DNA of 64,000 nt from contig NC_073694.1 of NCBI RefSeq assembly GCF_029784165.1, positions 163,754,342 to 163,818,341 of the forward strand. Direction: 5' to 3'. Within the stretch, counting starts at the first letter, position 1. Each line of letters begins with the position of its first letter. The stretch comes from Wyeomyia smithii. Taxonomy: Eukaryota; Arthropoda; Insecta; Diptera; Culicidae. Positions 32,590 through 44,537 of the stretch are shown piece after piece. A program made the position numbers and the translations under genes. The notes beneath the pieces are model-generated. The model was not told the DNA's origin. It saw only the letters and a program-made list of their open reading frames with translations, and made no database searches.

Positions 32590-32790
32590 CTAAAGTCGCT
32601 TTTTACGCGGGGGATACGTGCCGCGTAAAAAAAAACGCGTAATTCTGCAATCCGAGTGAAGAGAAACCGAAATCCGCGCAAAAAAAAAATACCACGTAAA
32701 CTCCGAAATCCGCGTAAAAAAACTGCGCGAATTCCAGAATCCGCGTAAAAAAGCCGTAAAAAACGCGAGTGAAAAAACGCGTATATTATT
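32590..32790. repeat. Short interspersed CCGCGTAAAAAA motif cluster
   Basis: Variants of (A)TCCGCGTAAAAAA recur about seven times in 200 bp, and TTTTTACGCGG faces them at 32600. It may be the reiterated end of a pogo-like MITE, or a simple minisatellite. Confidence 0.6.
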
Positions 32791-32808
32791 ATAAATTTTT
32801 AAAAGATA

Positions 32809-33434
32809 TACACTGCCGGTACCCGCATGACTGTCCAACACTGATTTTGGTCACTTTTGAGTTATCATCGAGAATCGACTTGATTGTTATTATATTTTCT
32901 GGAAAAAAATTGAAATTGATACTTTTGTATGGAAAAACATGGAAAAATACCAAGTTGTTTTTGTCCCATATTGAAAGTACCCGCATTACAGTCCCATTGC
33001 ATAGTGGTACAAACTGCAAACATATAATTTTGCTCCAGATTAGCGTATATCGGATTATTTTAGGCATATAGAAGTATGTCATTTAATCAACTAGACTAAT
33101 GTTGTTTTTCTGTAATACAATCTACGTTGCCAATGATACTGCCGGTTGCTGGATGAATTTATATGTGATGGGACAAAATATGCGAGTACTTTTGAAATGT
33201 ACCCGCATATTTTGTCCCATTTTGTCATTTTTTCAAGTTATATAACGTAAAACCAATTCCATCGATGGTTTTTTGTTCATAACGATAAACTTGTGGTGCG
33301 ATGAAACTGTTATGGTCATTGGTTCTGGATGTAATTGCTGGAAATCCGAAAATTCACGGATAATATTAGATCGCCGTTTTCTCAACATGTTGTTTTTCAT
33401 TATGGGACAGCTATCCGGGTACCGCCAGTACAGT
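32809..33434. mobile_element. ~620-bp TIR element
   Basis: ACTGCCGGTACCCGCATGACTGTCC-like left end and its complement at 33404-33430 (GGGACAGCTATCCGGGTACC) are TIRs of ~27 bp next to TA. Related phrases, GGGACAAAATATGCG and GTACCCGCAT, recur inside in both orientations. The exact right end is ambiguous by a few bases. Confidence 0.65.
33168..33222. repeat. Perfect-looking hairpin inside the TIR element
   Basis: ATGGGACAAAATATGCG and its complement CGCATATTTTGTCCCAT face each other over a short loop, with one mismatch in the ~22-bp stem. Confidence 0.8.
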
Positions 33435-33439
33435 GCCTC

Positions 33440-34689
33440 CACAGTTATGGGTCAGCTACAACATGGGTCACTTTTACGCAAATACGTTTATTCTCACGAA
33501 ACTGAACAATTTTCATTAGCAGTGGTATTTTTTGTAACTCACTTGTAACTTCATTCACTCTATTAAAATGTCACTAAAAACTATAATTCTGCTCGGTGCA
33601 AGAAGTGAAGTGATCCATAATTGTAGTAATGTTACATTTTGCGGTGCACAATTGTGGGTCAGTTCATATTTTGGCTATTTTTATTACTTTTGCATGATAA
33701 TGCATTAACACTGAATACAATAACTTATTATCAAGCTTTTACAACAATAAAATAACTTGCATTTTGTATTTTGATGATTTTATAGACTAAATGATTTTAA
33801 ATGCCAAAAGTGACCCAGTGTCTTTTTTGCTATGTAAGTGATATTTTTCTTCCCAACCGAATCTTCAAAGACATGTTCATGTCTATGTCTAACAATAGAA
33901 AAGGGAAAATAATCAAGTAGTTAGGATTGAATTAGTTAGAGTGGAAATAAAATTACGTTTTGTCACAGATGTGCGTATTCATCATTTTCGTGACCGCCTC
34001 CCTCTTGAACTAGGGTTAAACAGAAAAAGCCATCCGCTGTCGGTACATCAAAGAACACAAATCGAGGGAATTGACAAGGCGTTTATTGTATTTGAATAAA
34101 GAAAAATGTTATAATAATTACATAAGCAGCTGAGCATGTTTTACTTATACGATACACAATACAAAAAGACAAACTTTCCAGCATTAGAACGAAAGCGGTT
34201 TTCGGTTAGTATTGGAGCAGTAAATTTGCCGAAAACATGATTTCCACAGGTGTAACACAATTTTGGTGGAACATTTTTTCATTGTCTCACGGTGTTCAAA
34301 AGCTGTTAAATCGTAACGTCATTGTCTCGAAAGTGTTGCCCAGAAGTTTCGTTTTCTATTAGAGAATGTTTCTTGGAAGGTGGAAAGTGAGCATCTAGGA
34401 GTGGGAATATTTAAATCATCGAACATTCGATTATCTTTCAACTGAAAAGACTATAACTTCTTCAATTTTTAGCCGCTTGGCTCATAAAATTGTTAAACTA
34501 TTTTTTTAGTAGTCTCTCGAAGCAGACAATGTTACTTTTCAGATATTGTACTATTTGTTTTAAAAATTACATTTTTGTTTTAATGGAAAGCATTTCTCAA
34601 CTATTAGCGAAACCATTTTCCTTTGTTCTTTGAGTAGTTAAAGTAGTGAAAAAATGAGAGAACCGTTTTGATTAGTTCATATTGACCAC
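33440..34689. other. Possible MITE then unrecognised DNA
   Basis: ATGGGTCACTTTT at 33463 and AAAAGTGACCCA at 33800 are inverted and may bound a ~350-bp MITE. The rest, to 34689, shows no recognised repeat or gene. Confidence 0.4.
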
Positions 34690-35810
34690 CATTTTAAATT
34701 TTGTTTAAAGAGTAAACATTTGATTTAATAACAAATTTGTAGACCAGCAATGCTTTATGTTGTGCCGATTTGATCAAGTTGTTGATCAACAAGGATGAGA
34801 ACGCTTCAAAGAAATCATAATAAAATTCTGAAAATAAAGGGTGTCCCACATCAAGTTGCATCACGGAAACCTACTTTTTCGTCATGTCCACCTCAGATTT
34901 AACCTCCTTTAGATGCTTTCGTAGTGCCTGCTTCACAGTAGCCTTCCGGAACTAAGGCGTATGAAGGTAACCCCGTTGGCTTCGTACCACTCTAGGACAT
35001 AATTTGAAAAGTTGCACGAAGCTAGATCCAGCCAGAAAATCGTAGGGCGCTTATACAAAGTAAGCAGACGGTTATGTAGACACTCCTTGAGGTAGATCTC
35101 CCCGTTTACAGTTACGGTAGTCCCGAATGGCGCACTCCGTATGTCACATGATCACTCAGGTATTTCTTGGCAAACTTCGACAGTTTCTGCTTTTTTACTT
35201 CCTCCGGAACCTTTAACTTGTGCTGGGCAGTGAAGAACAGTAACACCGAAAGCTGCCAGTCCGCATTGACGAAAGACTCATCATCCATGATGAGACAAGT
35301 GAAGCTTCGTCAGCATCTGGGTGTGCTGTCCTTGACTCTCTGAACGAAAGACTTGGATAGTTGCAACTTTTTGACCAAATTCCTGGCTGAAGCATTAGGA
35401 TTTCGCGTAAACTCTTTCACAGAACACTTGTGATCCTTTTGACCGCATTTCTCCTTCAGTTCGATTGTAAGACTTTCGTAGTAACTCACCGCTGACTGCA
35501 GGATTCCGAATAGTTTTTCGATGTCCCAATGAGAGTGTTGACGATTTTTTAGGTGCTTGGGCAAAATTAATTTGCAACGTTGCTTTTCGGGCAATGGCTT
35601 TTATTCCAAATTTCAAAAACTGACAGTGATTAAATAACAGTGTAGGTTCCATTCCACAGCTACTTCTACCCACATTTTTCTACAGAAAATTCCCGGGATT
35701 CAATTTGATGTGGGACACTTCAGTTGTGATGCGTCTTCCTTAGTTTGGTCCACTCTAATTACATAGGCTTAGTGTTGTTGACACATTAGAAGCAATGTCA
35801 AATTAATAAC
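34690..35810 (+). pseudogene. Jockey RT C-terminal fragment split by a mariner
   Basis: 34690-34838 encodes, with stops, the thumb segment (RPAMLYVVPI matches RPAMLYAVPI of the copies at 61107 and 29128). 35725-35810 resumes with MRLP.FGPL.LHRL and TLEAMSN, equal to MKRPPWFGTLELHRL and PLEAMSN. The copy is truncated at both ends and heavily mutated. Confidence 0.8.
34839..35720 (-). mobile_element. IS630/mariner-type transposon (D37E-like), decayed
   Basis: TIRs GTGTCCCACATCAAGTTG (34841) and complement ending 35718. On the minus strand the 35594-35310 frame gives a helix-turn-helix N-terminus (FTRNPNASARNLVKKLQLSKSFVQRVK). Other frames give MDDESFVNADWQ (catalytic Asp, near 35290) and IFWLDLASCNF (second Asp block, near 35025). 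Spacing and motif style recall mosquito D37E/D37D elements. Several frameshifts and deletions (880 bp against about 1.3 kb usual) make it inactive. Confidence 0.8.
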
Positions 35811-35829
35811 GGTTTGGAAAAAATGGACA

Positions 35830-36190
35830 AAAATTGCCGAGTTTCCATAAGTTTTTCTTCGAACGCACTGGCAAAACTACTCATGCAGGATCAATCCTAG
35901 TAACCCATGAGCAGCAGAAAATATTTGACATCTCTGGGCATCTCTATCAGCCGAACTCTAACCGTGATGGCGAAAACAGTCATGATACTCCGTTCAGAAA
36001 TGTGCTCGTTCAAAGATCACTTTGTGGACGCCGGAAAAGCCCGATCCGGCATTCACATCATTTTGGCACTATTGGCCAGCAATTGGAGCATCGAAATAAA
36101 GCCCGGTTCTGGACGGCCAGTTACCAGTTACGGCCTATGAAATTTAAATGGAGTATTGCATTAACTGGTACCATTCTGCTAACGCGATGA
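35830..36190 (+). mobile_element. mariner-type N-terminal fragment
   Basis: The frame from 35907 ends RTLTVMAKTVMILRSEMC...FVDAGKARSGIHIILALLASN...EIKPGSGRPVT: a helix-turn-helix followed by the GRP motif of mariner-type transposases. DNA of GAACTCTAACCGTGATGGCG (35957) is shared with 60634, so both come from related elements. The catalytic part is absent. Confidence 0.65.
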
Positions 36191-36951
36191 AGCCGTAACT
36201 GGTACACTTGCCATGACTGTTCACCTACCTTAATTATTTAGAAGTTGTTAATTTTCCCGAAAGTATTCCCAAACTGCTCTGAATATAGTTGTACTTTTGT
36301 AGGTTTCAATTGCAGCAACCAAAGCTAACAAAGGCAATATAATATTAAAAGGATTATTCCTGCGAATACGTTCTACATTAGCGTACACGGAGGCTTCTTG
36401 TGAAAAACGACATGTTTACTTCGAAAACAAGTAATCTTTCAAGTACTAACGAAGGTTAACTTCAGCCCATTATAACTAGCTCTTCATCGTCGTGCACAGG
36501 TTCTGCTCCACAAACACAAATAACCTTGTTTTACATTATTTGTATTGCTATTATAGTACGAGTTAGCAATCAAATCACTCCGATTGCTTTACGTCGTGAA
36601 TATGCGAAAAACTGGGAAGCACAGTTCAAAGGAATCTCGTGTTTCAATTGAATGTTTTTGATTTGAAATAATTCGCCCACCAAACGAGCGCGATGGCATC
36701 GACAAATTGAGCCGTTTGTTCATCTTTGCGTTTGTATGGTTTCCATCTATGCTAGTTTTGATTACTCTAACAGATACATATGTAAAACGTGAATCTACTG
36801 TTTATTTCAGAGTAAGTTTTTTATCATTGTTCGTTTATTTGTTGGCATAACTTAGAGAATGGTGAATTTCTTTCAATAGTGGTATTGCTAATAATAGAAA
36901 ACATTTGAGCAATATCAAAATTAATCAACCTTTCTGGTCGCAGTGATTAGC
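36191..36951. other. No feature seen
   Basis: No recognised repeat copy or protein-like frame. Confidence 0.4.
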
Positions 36952-36959
36952 GCATACAG

Positions 36960-37238
36960 CAGCGGTTTTCAACCTGGGGTACGCGTACCCCTAGGGGTAC
37001 GCGAAAGCCTTCAGAAAGCACACGAAAAAAAATCACTAATGGCGGACAAATCAGTTTTTCTTTATAATTCTTCATCTGTTTTAGCAATCGAACAAATCAT
37101 AGTTCAATTTGAAACCTGAGATAGACCACCACAACATAATATATCACTACTCTCTCCCAAGCTGCGAGAACAAACCCAGCCAAGGGGTACAATTGATTTG
37201 GAAAATATCTCTAAGGGTTACGCGGTTCAGAACCGCTG
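36960..37238 (+). mobile_element. hAT MITE copy 3
   Basis: Same family as 5605 and 25588, more diverged. TIR CAGCGGTTTTCAACCT and CAGAACCGCTG; flanks GCATACAG (36952-59) and CCATACAG (37239-46), a 7-of-8 match. Confidence 0.88.
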
Positions 37239-37246
37239 CCATACAG

Positions 37247-39309
37247 GAAAAATCTGTCAGTTTAATATTTTATGATTGTTGTCTAGTCGTTGAACGCTTA
37301 ACTAAGCTCACTTTTTTAATCACTATTCTTCAATGGTTGACCGAACAACATTACGAGTCATTGAATTTTGCTCAATTTGATTCCTAAAGCTGCTTCAAAC
37401 GAAACAAATGATAAACTGAAAAGTACATTTTTGTAGAATTATACGCAATGTCTTTGCTTGAAAATATTTCTGCCTATCATATAAATGAAGAAACTAGCTA
37501 GTGGATTTTTGAGCGAGAAAATTAGAATCCTCATGTCACTTACTGTTCGATATGAATCTTTTGATATTCGGCGTCATAAAAATTCCAATTTCCAGATCCT
37601 CACATTCGTGGTATGTAAGTCAATCGGTGAATTGGTGATAATGCGACTACTTTGACTAGCGCTTATCTGTCAGCGCGAAACAGTACCGAAATTGTCAAAA
37701 GCAAACCAGGCTGTCATATCTGAATGACAAAGTGTAGGATGACAGCAGGGATCAGTGTCGATTTCGGGGGAAATACATAACATTGGAGTTGCCACTGGTG
37801 CAGAGAATAATCGCTGCCGGGACAATCAGCCGGAAAAATGGAAATACAAAAATTGATAATCCTTCGTTGAGCACAAGTCGAAATCGGATGGGCAGGCGAA
37901 CGTCACATTTTGTGCGGTTAGCCGGATGAATAAATCCTTTTCCAATAGAAGAAAAACGCGTCAAAGTAAGCCCAGTGACTTAGAGTCTTGAAAATTGAAT
38001 TGCAGCGGCTTGATTGATGGTGCTCAAGATGTGGAAACTAAAATTGATAAACGTGATTGCCATTATAAACTGTTTTGTTATACTAGCCTCAACAGAAGAA
38101 AATTTGGTTACGTAATATTAACTGCAGATAGTAGTAACTGATAGGATACGTTGAATTTTTGAAACATCATTCATTCGACATCCTCACCTGTCGGCATCAA
38201 CCGGTAAAAAACAAACAAGATAGGTTAAAAATACCTTGATTCAACAAACCATCAACAGTAGTTCGAAACAATGCAAGTAGAATCATCCTCGCTGGTATCA
38301 TCTTGTATCCAATAACCAATTTCATCTTATGCAAACGAGCCTTCCCTATATGCTATGCTGTGTTTAATGCGAGAAATAGAACATACAACTAGGTTAGGTT
38401 TGGTACATTCGCTGACACGATTTCAATTATTTCTTGTTGTCTGCATTGCTGATTCTTTATTGGAACAGACCACAACTCCGTCATTCGTTTTTAATTTGCA
38501 GTACTGAGACTTTTTATACCCACTGCATCTGCTTCGATTTAATTGGGAGATATAAAAACCTCAAAAATACCAGTAATTGTAAACGCACTGAAAGATTCGA
38601 TGACTTTTGTACAGATGTTAACTACTGAACATTTTTTGGCCTGACACAGAGATGGCGTTGGAAATCAAAAATTTTTGAGGTTACTCGATTGTGTTCCCTG
38701 ACACTTTTCACATGGTAAAATAATCAACAAACAATATTATTGTATGTACATTATTGGATCCGGTGAACGTTCAAATCAAGGTGAAACTGTCACGAACAAA
38801 AAGCCCAGCTTACAATTTTGTTGTATATCAGCTTATTAAGCCTTAGTTCAGCCGGAATCCGTCTAATAGCAGCTAAACAAGCTATAAATCAACAAATATG
38901 GTTTTTTGGGAGTGTACTTCCACCAAGACAGCACCCGCGCTCATTCTGTTGCGATACGACCGATAAATCGAGAGAAAATTAAATTAGATTTTTACAAGAG
39001 GTAAAATATTTCCGAACGTCATGGGTGATAGAAACCAAAACTAGGCAGAAATATCTAAGTGTGTACACTACTTTTGATGCACGACCGAAGAATGTTACAG
39101 ATGCGTTAGAACATTGTGCTAGTAAGACTGACTGTGACGTAGGCATTATGAAATATACTTCAGGGTATTTTCTCAAAAGAAAAAAAAAACAAAAATCAAA
39201 AAAAAGTAGGAGGTTGTATCCAAGACAAGACGGCATAACTGACGTAGAACTACGCACACTATTAACAAATGCATTGTTGTTAGTGTTTCATTATCAAGTC
39301 ATAAAGTCT
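37247..39309. other. No gene seen
   Basis: No repeat copy recognised. The 149-residue open frame at 39025-39474 has a long poly-Lys part from an A-run and ends in the tandem repeat below; no family motif, so not called. Confidence 0.4.
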
Positions 39310-40915
39310 ACTATTGCTTGCTTTGTGCTGCCTCAACAGTGGGGGAATAAAGACACTGAAAACACGAGCTGTAGGATTAACTTCTGTCAAATTTCATATA
39401 TGTGTGCGTTATCGCAGATCAGCTTTGGTCCAACACGTTTGTTGGTCCAGGACGTTTGTAACTATAAAAAATAATGGGGAAAAAATTCACTACACAACGC
39501 ATTATTCTTAAAAGTTTTTTCGCGATTTCTCGAGTTTTGATTAAAAAACGCTTCAATTCTATAATGTTTCACAACGATCAATTTAATGACCAAAAAGAAC
39601 AAAAACCAAAACAAACAGACGCCATGATGCCAAATATATTGGTTACCAATGTTTGACAAATATATCCCCCCTGAATTAGACGGCCGCGACAGATTTAAAT
39701 TGCTAGTATCCAGCACAGATTGCTCGCTTGAGTTGTCAAACAATTATTAACCTTCAAATACTTGTGTATTTGCCTTGAAAAAAGGCATTTAGTTATTCAA
39801 AATTGGATTTGCTGATGGCAACCTTTATGCTACCTAAGTAGTGGGGAAATAACGGCAGTCCTGAGACATGGTGACCAACCATAGGGAAAGTGATTTGTTT
39901 AATTTAAAGGCATCTACAGACGCAACCCGCTGCAATCCCCTGCTACTGCTGATATCTGCTGCTACTTCTGTCAACGTTGTGGACGGTCCAGCCAGCTCAC
40001 CTTCCGTCTAATGAATGTAGCTGGTTTTACCAGAAACACTCTTTTATAGCCGAAGGTTGCTACGAAATAGGGCACGCCTTTCTGTTCAGTTTTACCATTC
40101 TCTAATGTTCTTTAGACGAATTATTCCACAATTCGCATTTGATTTTTGTATCCAGCGTATAACCACCGATGGTGCTCTCACACACGCAACGATTTTAACC
40201 TGTATCGTGTTGTGGTTTGTAAGATCAAGCGATTCCGTTTGCTCGCGTATTGCATCATGTTGCAACTGAGCAGCTGGGAGACGACGAAATTCTGTTTATG
40301 CGGATTCATTGAATCGACTTCATATCAATTCTGCATAGTCGAATTAACTGCCTTTGTGAATGCGTTCTAACAGGCCAGTTTGTTATTCAAATTTGGTTAT
40401 GCTGATCGCAGCCTACGTGCTGCCCCAACAGCGGGGAGAATTAGGTAAATAAACAAAGTAAATTCTTTGACTGCGACAGAATTTGATCGCTATGATCCAG
40501 CACTGAATGATTGTGTTATTGCCAAAAATTCTTAACCTTCGATTACTTGATTTGCCTTGAGAAAGGCAATTTGCTGTTCAAAATCTGTAAAAGCTGTTTT
40601 CGCATTCAGTAAATAAGACGGCCGCGACAGATTGTGTTCTCTTGGATTCAGCACAGAATGTGCTGTTGACAATAAAAAGCAAAACTTTATTGCGGGAAGA
40701 AGGCCGAAGCCCTTAACTGGTAAATCGAGACATTTGGTGCTACCTCGCTGCAGCTTAGATATGTGATGTGATTTGTTTACTGGCGCAACCCGCTGCTGCT
40801 ACTTCCGCAATTCACTACGCTGCGGCTAACTAGTTCTACTATTCTGTCGACCTTTTTAGGGAAAGGCAGCAAGCGACCAATCAGAGGACGAAATTTTCGT
40901 TTCAACAAGGTTTGA
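39310..40915 (+). repeat. Degenerate tandem repeat, ~500-600-bp units
   Basis: Landmarks recur: TGCTGCCTCAACAGTGGGG (39327), TGCTACCTAAGTAGTGGGG (39826) and TGCTGCCCCAACAGCGGGG (40418); GACGGCCGCGACAGATT (39679 and 40618); CCAGCAC...AACCTTC(A/G)A(A/T)TACTTG (39709 and 40496); CGCAACCCGCTGC (39923 and 40784). About three units with internal rearrangement. Origin unknown. Confidence 0.75.
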
Positions 40916-41088
40916 CAATTTTGAATAGTACAATAGTTCGCATAATCAATCAACACTTTTCTACATTTGGGTGGATGCGTGTAGTTTTCCTATTTGGCTT
41001 ATTTATTTATTTATTTATTTGGTTTATTTATTTATTTCGTCAAGCAAATGTAGACTACAGTTATAATAATACAATGTTTTCTTATATT

Positions 41089-42771
41089 CTATACATTATT
41101 TCCAGTAGTTAGTCGTTTTTTTATTTGATTTCTGCCCATGGTGATGTCGATATTTTCGCAGTGCTGATTATAGTGACGCATAATGCGATTTATTGGGCCA
41201 TTTTTTGAGTAGTTTGTTCTGTGAGAATTTTCCGAAAATATTTTACGATTTCTTAATTGACGACTGGGTGCATAAAAATTTAGTTGTGATAATAATTGTG
41301 TAGACTGCACGCGTCGAGAAATAATGTCATTGATAAAATAAAGCATTGAAAGATCGCGGCGTTCTTTAAGTGCTTGTATGTCTATAAGCATGCAGCGTGC
41401 TTCATAAGATGGTAAGGGAAATGATGTCCAATTTAGCTTACGAAGCGCGTACAAAAGAAATTGTTTTTGGACAGATTCAATGCGTTCTTCATGTGTGGCA
41501 ATATAGGGATTCCATACAATGCTACAGTATTCTAGAGTTGGTCGGACGTATGTAATTTATAATAGTTTGATTGTATATGGGTCTTGAAAATTGTGGCCGA
41601 AGCGTTTTATAAAGCCCAACATACTATTTGCTTTGTTGATAATTGTATTAAAATGTTCTATGAATGTAAGTTTGGAGTCTAAGATTACGCCTAGGTCCCT
41701 TACGATTTTGCATTTTTCTACTGGTTGGTTTCCTAAGAAAATGTTTGTAGGTGGTGTTTCTGTTTTTCTGCTAAAGGCTATTGAATTACATTTTTTAATG
41801 TTGAGTTGTAATAGGCTTTTGTTGCACCAAGTGTAGAAAACATTAATTTCATTCTGGAATATTTCGAAGTCTTCTGCATTGGTTATTTCTATAAAGAGCT
41901 TCATGTCATCAGCATATACAAGCACATGTATTGACTTAAGAAGAAAGGAAATACGGATTACTTATAATATAAAAAGAAGAGGGCCCAGGTGGGAACCTTG
42001 AGGAACGCCAGAAGTTACTTCTATTGGGTTTGAAAAGGAATTTTGAAAGCGGACTATTTGTGTTCGTTTTGTTAAGTATGACTGCAGCCATTCCAAAAAT
42101 TTTGTTTCAGTTGCGTATTTTTCGAGCTTGAAGAGCAATAATGGTATGTCGATTCTGTCAAATGCTTAGCTAAAGTCCGTATAAAGAGCTTCTACGTGGT
42201 TACCGTTGTCCATTACAGTCAGAGTGAAAGTTATGAATTCCAAAAGATTTGTGGTAGTTGATCGGCCTTTGTAAAAGCCGTGCTGTTGAGTTGTAATTTG
42301 GTGTTTTACTTGTTGAAAGATTTTTTCATTAATTATTGATTCAAATAATTTTGGAATGCATGAAATAATGGCAATTCCACGATAATTACGAATGTCAGAT
42401 TTAGCGCCAGATTTGAAAATTGGCACTAAATATGAAGTTTTCCAGAGTTCTGGGAAAATTCCATTCTTCAGGGACATGTTAAAAAGGTGTTGTAAGGGTG
42501 TAGATAGTTCTTCTGCCAAGTTTTTGAGAAAAATTGGAGCTATTTTGTCAGGTCCAAGACCTTTCGTAGCGTCTAAATTTTTAAGTGCGTTTTGAATTTC
42601 GAATTCAGATATTTGATTGACAGATAAAGAATTCGAAAATTCAGGAAAATACGAGAAGTATTCGCGGTCGCGATCTGTTTCTTCATATGTGGTGTAAATT
42701 TCTTGAAAAAAGGTGGCAAAAAGACTACATATTTCATTACTAGTTTGTCCTACATTACCGTCAAGATGCAT
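41089..42771 (-). pseudogene. RT and C-terminal domain, three in-frame stops
   Basis: One frame holds throughout. Blocks: LDATKGLGPDKIAPIFLKN, LVPIFKSGAKSDIRNYRG, ISCIPKLFESIINEKI, QHGFYKGRSTTTNLLEF, YTDFS then stop (42166-68) then AFDRIDIPLLLFKL, TSGVPQGSHLGPLLFIL then stop (about 41970), VYADDMKLFI (catalytic YADD), SRKTETPPTN, VRDLGVILDSKLTF, GFIKRFGHNF then stop (41557-59), TYVRPTLEYCSIVWNPY and the C-terminal part to 41089. Each stop sits where relatives have a Lys or Tyr codon, so all are single substitutions. Confidence 0.88.
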
Positions 42772-43153
42772 TCGTGATGGAAAGTTGTTACTTTTTAGTT
42801 TGGTTTTACGTAATTAAAGAAGTTCTCAGGGCAAGACTTGATTTGATGTTAGATTTTACGATTATGTTCTTCATGTGCAATTTTAATGGCTGCGTCAAGT
42901 TGACAGCAAATTTCTTGGTAATTTTGAAGATTTTCGCTATTGTTGTCTTTTTTGTATATTTTATGTGCTTTTTGTTTTCTATTTTTTAGGTTCTTCAATT
43001 GTGGATTAAACCACACTGGATATTTGTTGGTGTTCGTTCGTCTTCTTTTTTTTAGAGGTACATTTTCTGATATAATTTGATTAATTATTTCATAAAATTT
43101 TGTTACTTCTTCGTTGATATTTCCTTCTTTACAAATTATACTACGCCAATTTA

Positions 43154-44008
43154 TTATGCGAAGTCTACGTTTGACTTGTTCGAAGTCAGTTTTGTGGTAT
43201 TCCGGTACATCCTCGACTCGCAGTCACTGGGGTACGAAGTGTTATTCATTACTATTGAATATTCAATTGCTGTGTGGAATGCTTCATTTTTCCAGATGGG
43301 AGTCAATGATGCATCTACACAGAAGTCTTCAGTGCAGTTTGTGAATAATAGGTCTAAATAAGCATTTTGTTTGTTTTTGACATGATTGATTTGATATAGA
43401 CCGAGTTCTGAGGATTTGCCAAAAAGATACTGCAGTGTTTCGTTTTCGCCTACGACTGGGAGTAAGATAGATTCATTTTCAATGTCTACAATAAAGTCTG
43501 CATTACGTTGGTTGAGGTCGCCATAGACATGCAGTTTTACTTCTGGTTTCATGTTAGACATAATAGATTCTAGAGTTTTGAAAAATAATTCATACGAATG
43601 TTTATGAGCATGTTCCGGTGGAAAGTACACGGAACAGAAGATATGTTCTTCGCCAGCAATAAATGCTTTGGCCCATACGTGTTCAAATTCTTTATATTTG
43701 TCGGATATTATTTCTTCAGAAGTAAAGTCTACATTAATGGCAATGAGGACTCCACCGCCTGACTTTTTTTGACTGGTAGACAAATTCCGATCGTGCCGGA
43801 ATACATTATAATTGTTTCCAAATACTTCTTCGCTTCTTACGCTTTCGTCCCAGCTACTTTCAGTTCTTAAAATTATTTTAAAAGATGACGACATTAGATT
43901 TTGTTGAATTTCTTTCATTTTGCTTGGGCTTTTCATGCGATTGAAATTCTGACAATAGATAAGAATTTCAGTCGCATTCTGTCGAGGAAGCGAAGAAGTG
44001 TTAGTCAA
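43154..44008 (-). pseudogene. APE-type endonuclease domain
   Basis: Residues early in the frame read IYCQNFNRMKS (Asn of the active site), TESSWDESV (the catalytic Glu, usually TETW), SGGGVLIAI, YGDLNQRNADF (GDFN box with Asp and Asn), AYLDLLFTN and FHTAIEYSIV. The usual SDH triad in the last block is not seen, so the site is degraded. The frame then ends, and a frameshift lies between 43154 and 42771 before RT. It would have nicked target DNA. Confidence 0.8.
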
Positions 44009-44125
44009 GTTATTACTTATGTTAAAATATAATGGTTCTGCCTCAGAAGAGGGCGTCCTTACTTGCGAAAATTTGTACTAAATTTATTTACACTTTCGCG
44101 AAGTTGTTGAAGACGGTGCGTGCGT

Positions 44126-44537
44126 TCATTTGATAAAAAAAAGACGATATGATTGAAGGTCGGCTACTGCTTCGGCTGGCGTGAGTCCATATTCCTGATG
44201 GACTTCAATAAAGACGCGTTGGAGTTGTCCTGGAGATGTCGGCAGTCCTTCGGATGCGAGAAGCATTCTTATACTGGTTGGTGTCATTCCTTCTACGCAT
44301 ACAGATGATGGTTGGTCCTTCATGTATGCGAGATATAGGCGTGTAATATGCATTACTTTTGGGTCGCGGAGTCTAGCCTTCAAAAAGCGCTCGTCGCCAT
44401 TCGATGATTGCTGCGTAAGTCGGACGATTGGTGTACGCATGGGGTCAAGTTCAAATTGGCTGTCTTGCGGTGCTGATTGTATACTGGCGTTACTGGCAGG
44501 AGCCGGTGCAGAATTTTCATTGTTAGTTGCATTTTTT
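44126..44537 (-). pseudogene. ORF1 C-terminal part of the CR1-like element
   Basis: The frame from about 44537 reads NNENSAPAPASNAS... then FLKARLRDPKVMHITRLYLAY, VEGMTPTSIRMLLASEG and GLTPAEAVADLQSYRLFF. No CCHC zinc fingers are seen. The open frame extends to 44605, but its first ~22 residues come from neighbouring family A DNA. ORF1 identity is inferred from position ~120 bp ahead of the endonuclease ORF. Confidence 0.55.

Larger units (their letters stand above)
40998..44537 (-). mobile_element. CR1/Jockey-group non-LTR retrotransposon with (AAATA)n tail
   Basis: Minus-strand order: truncated ORF1 end (44537-44126), endonuclease (44008-43154), RT (42771-41557), C-terminal domain (41454-41089), then a short 3' UTR and an AAATA/AAAT repeat tail (40998-41040). 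A short tandem tail instead of poly-A is a CR1-like feature. At ~3.5 kb, 5' truncated within ORF1, it is the longest element in the window. The 5' edge abuts family A copy 3. Several nonsense codons and at least one frameshift disable it. Confidence 0.85.

Noticed and set aside
39025..39474. 149-codon ORF with a Lys-rich centre.
   Set aside because: The Lys run comes from an A-tract and its end lies in a degenerate tandem repeat; no motif.
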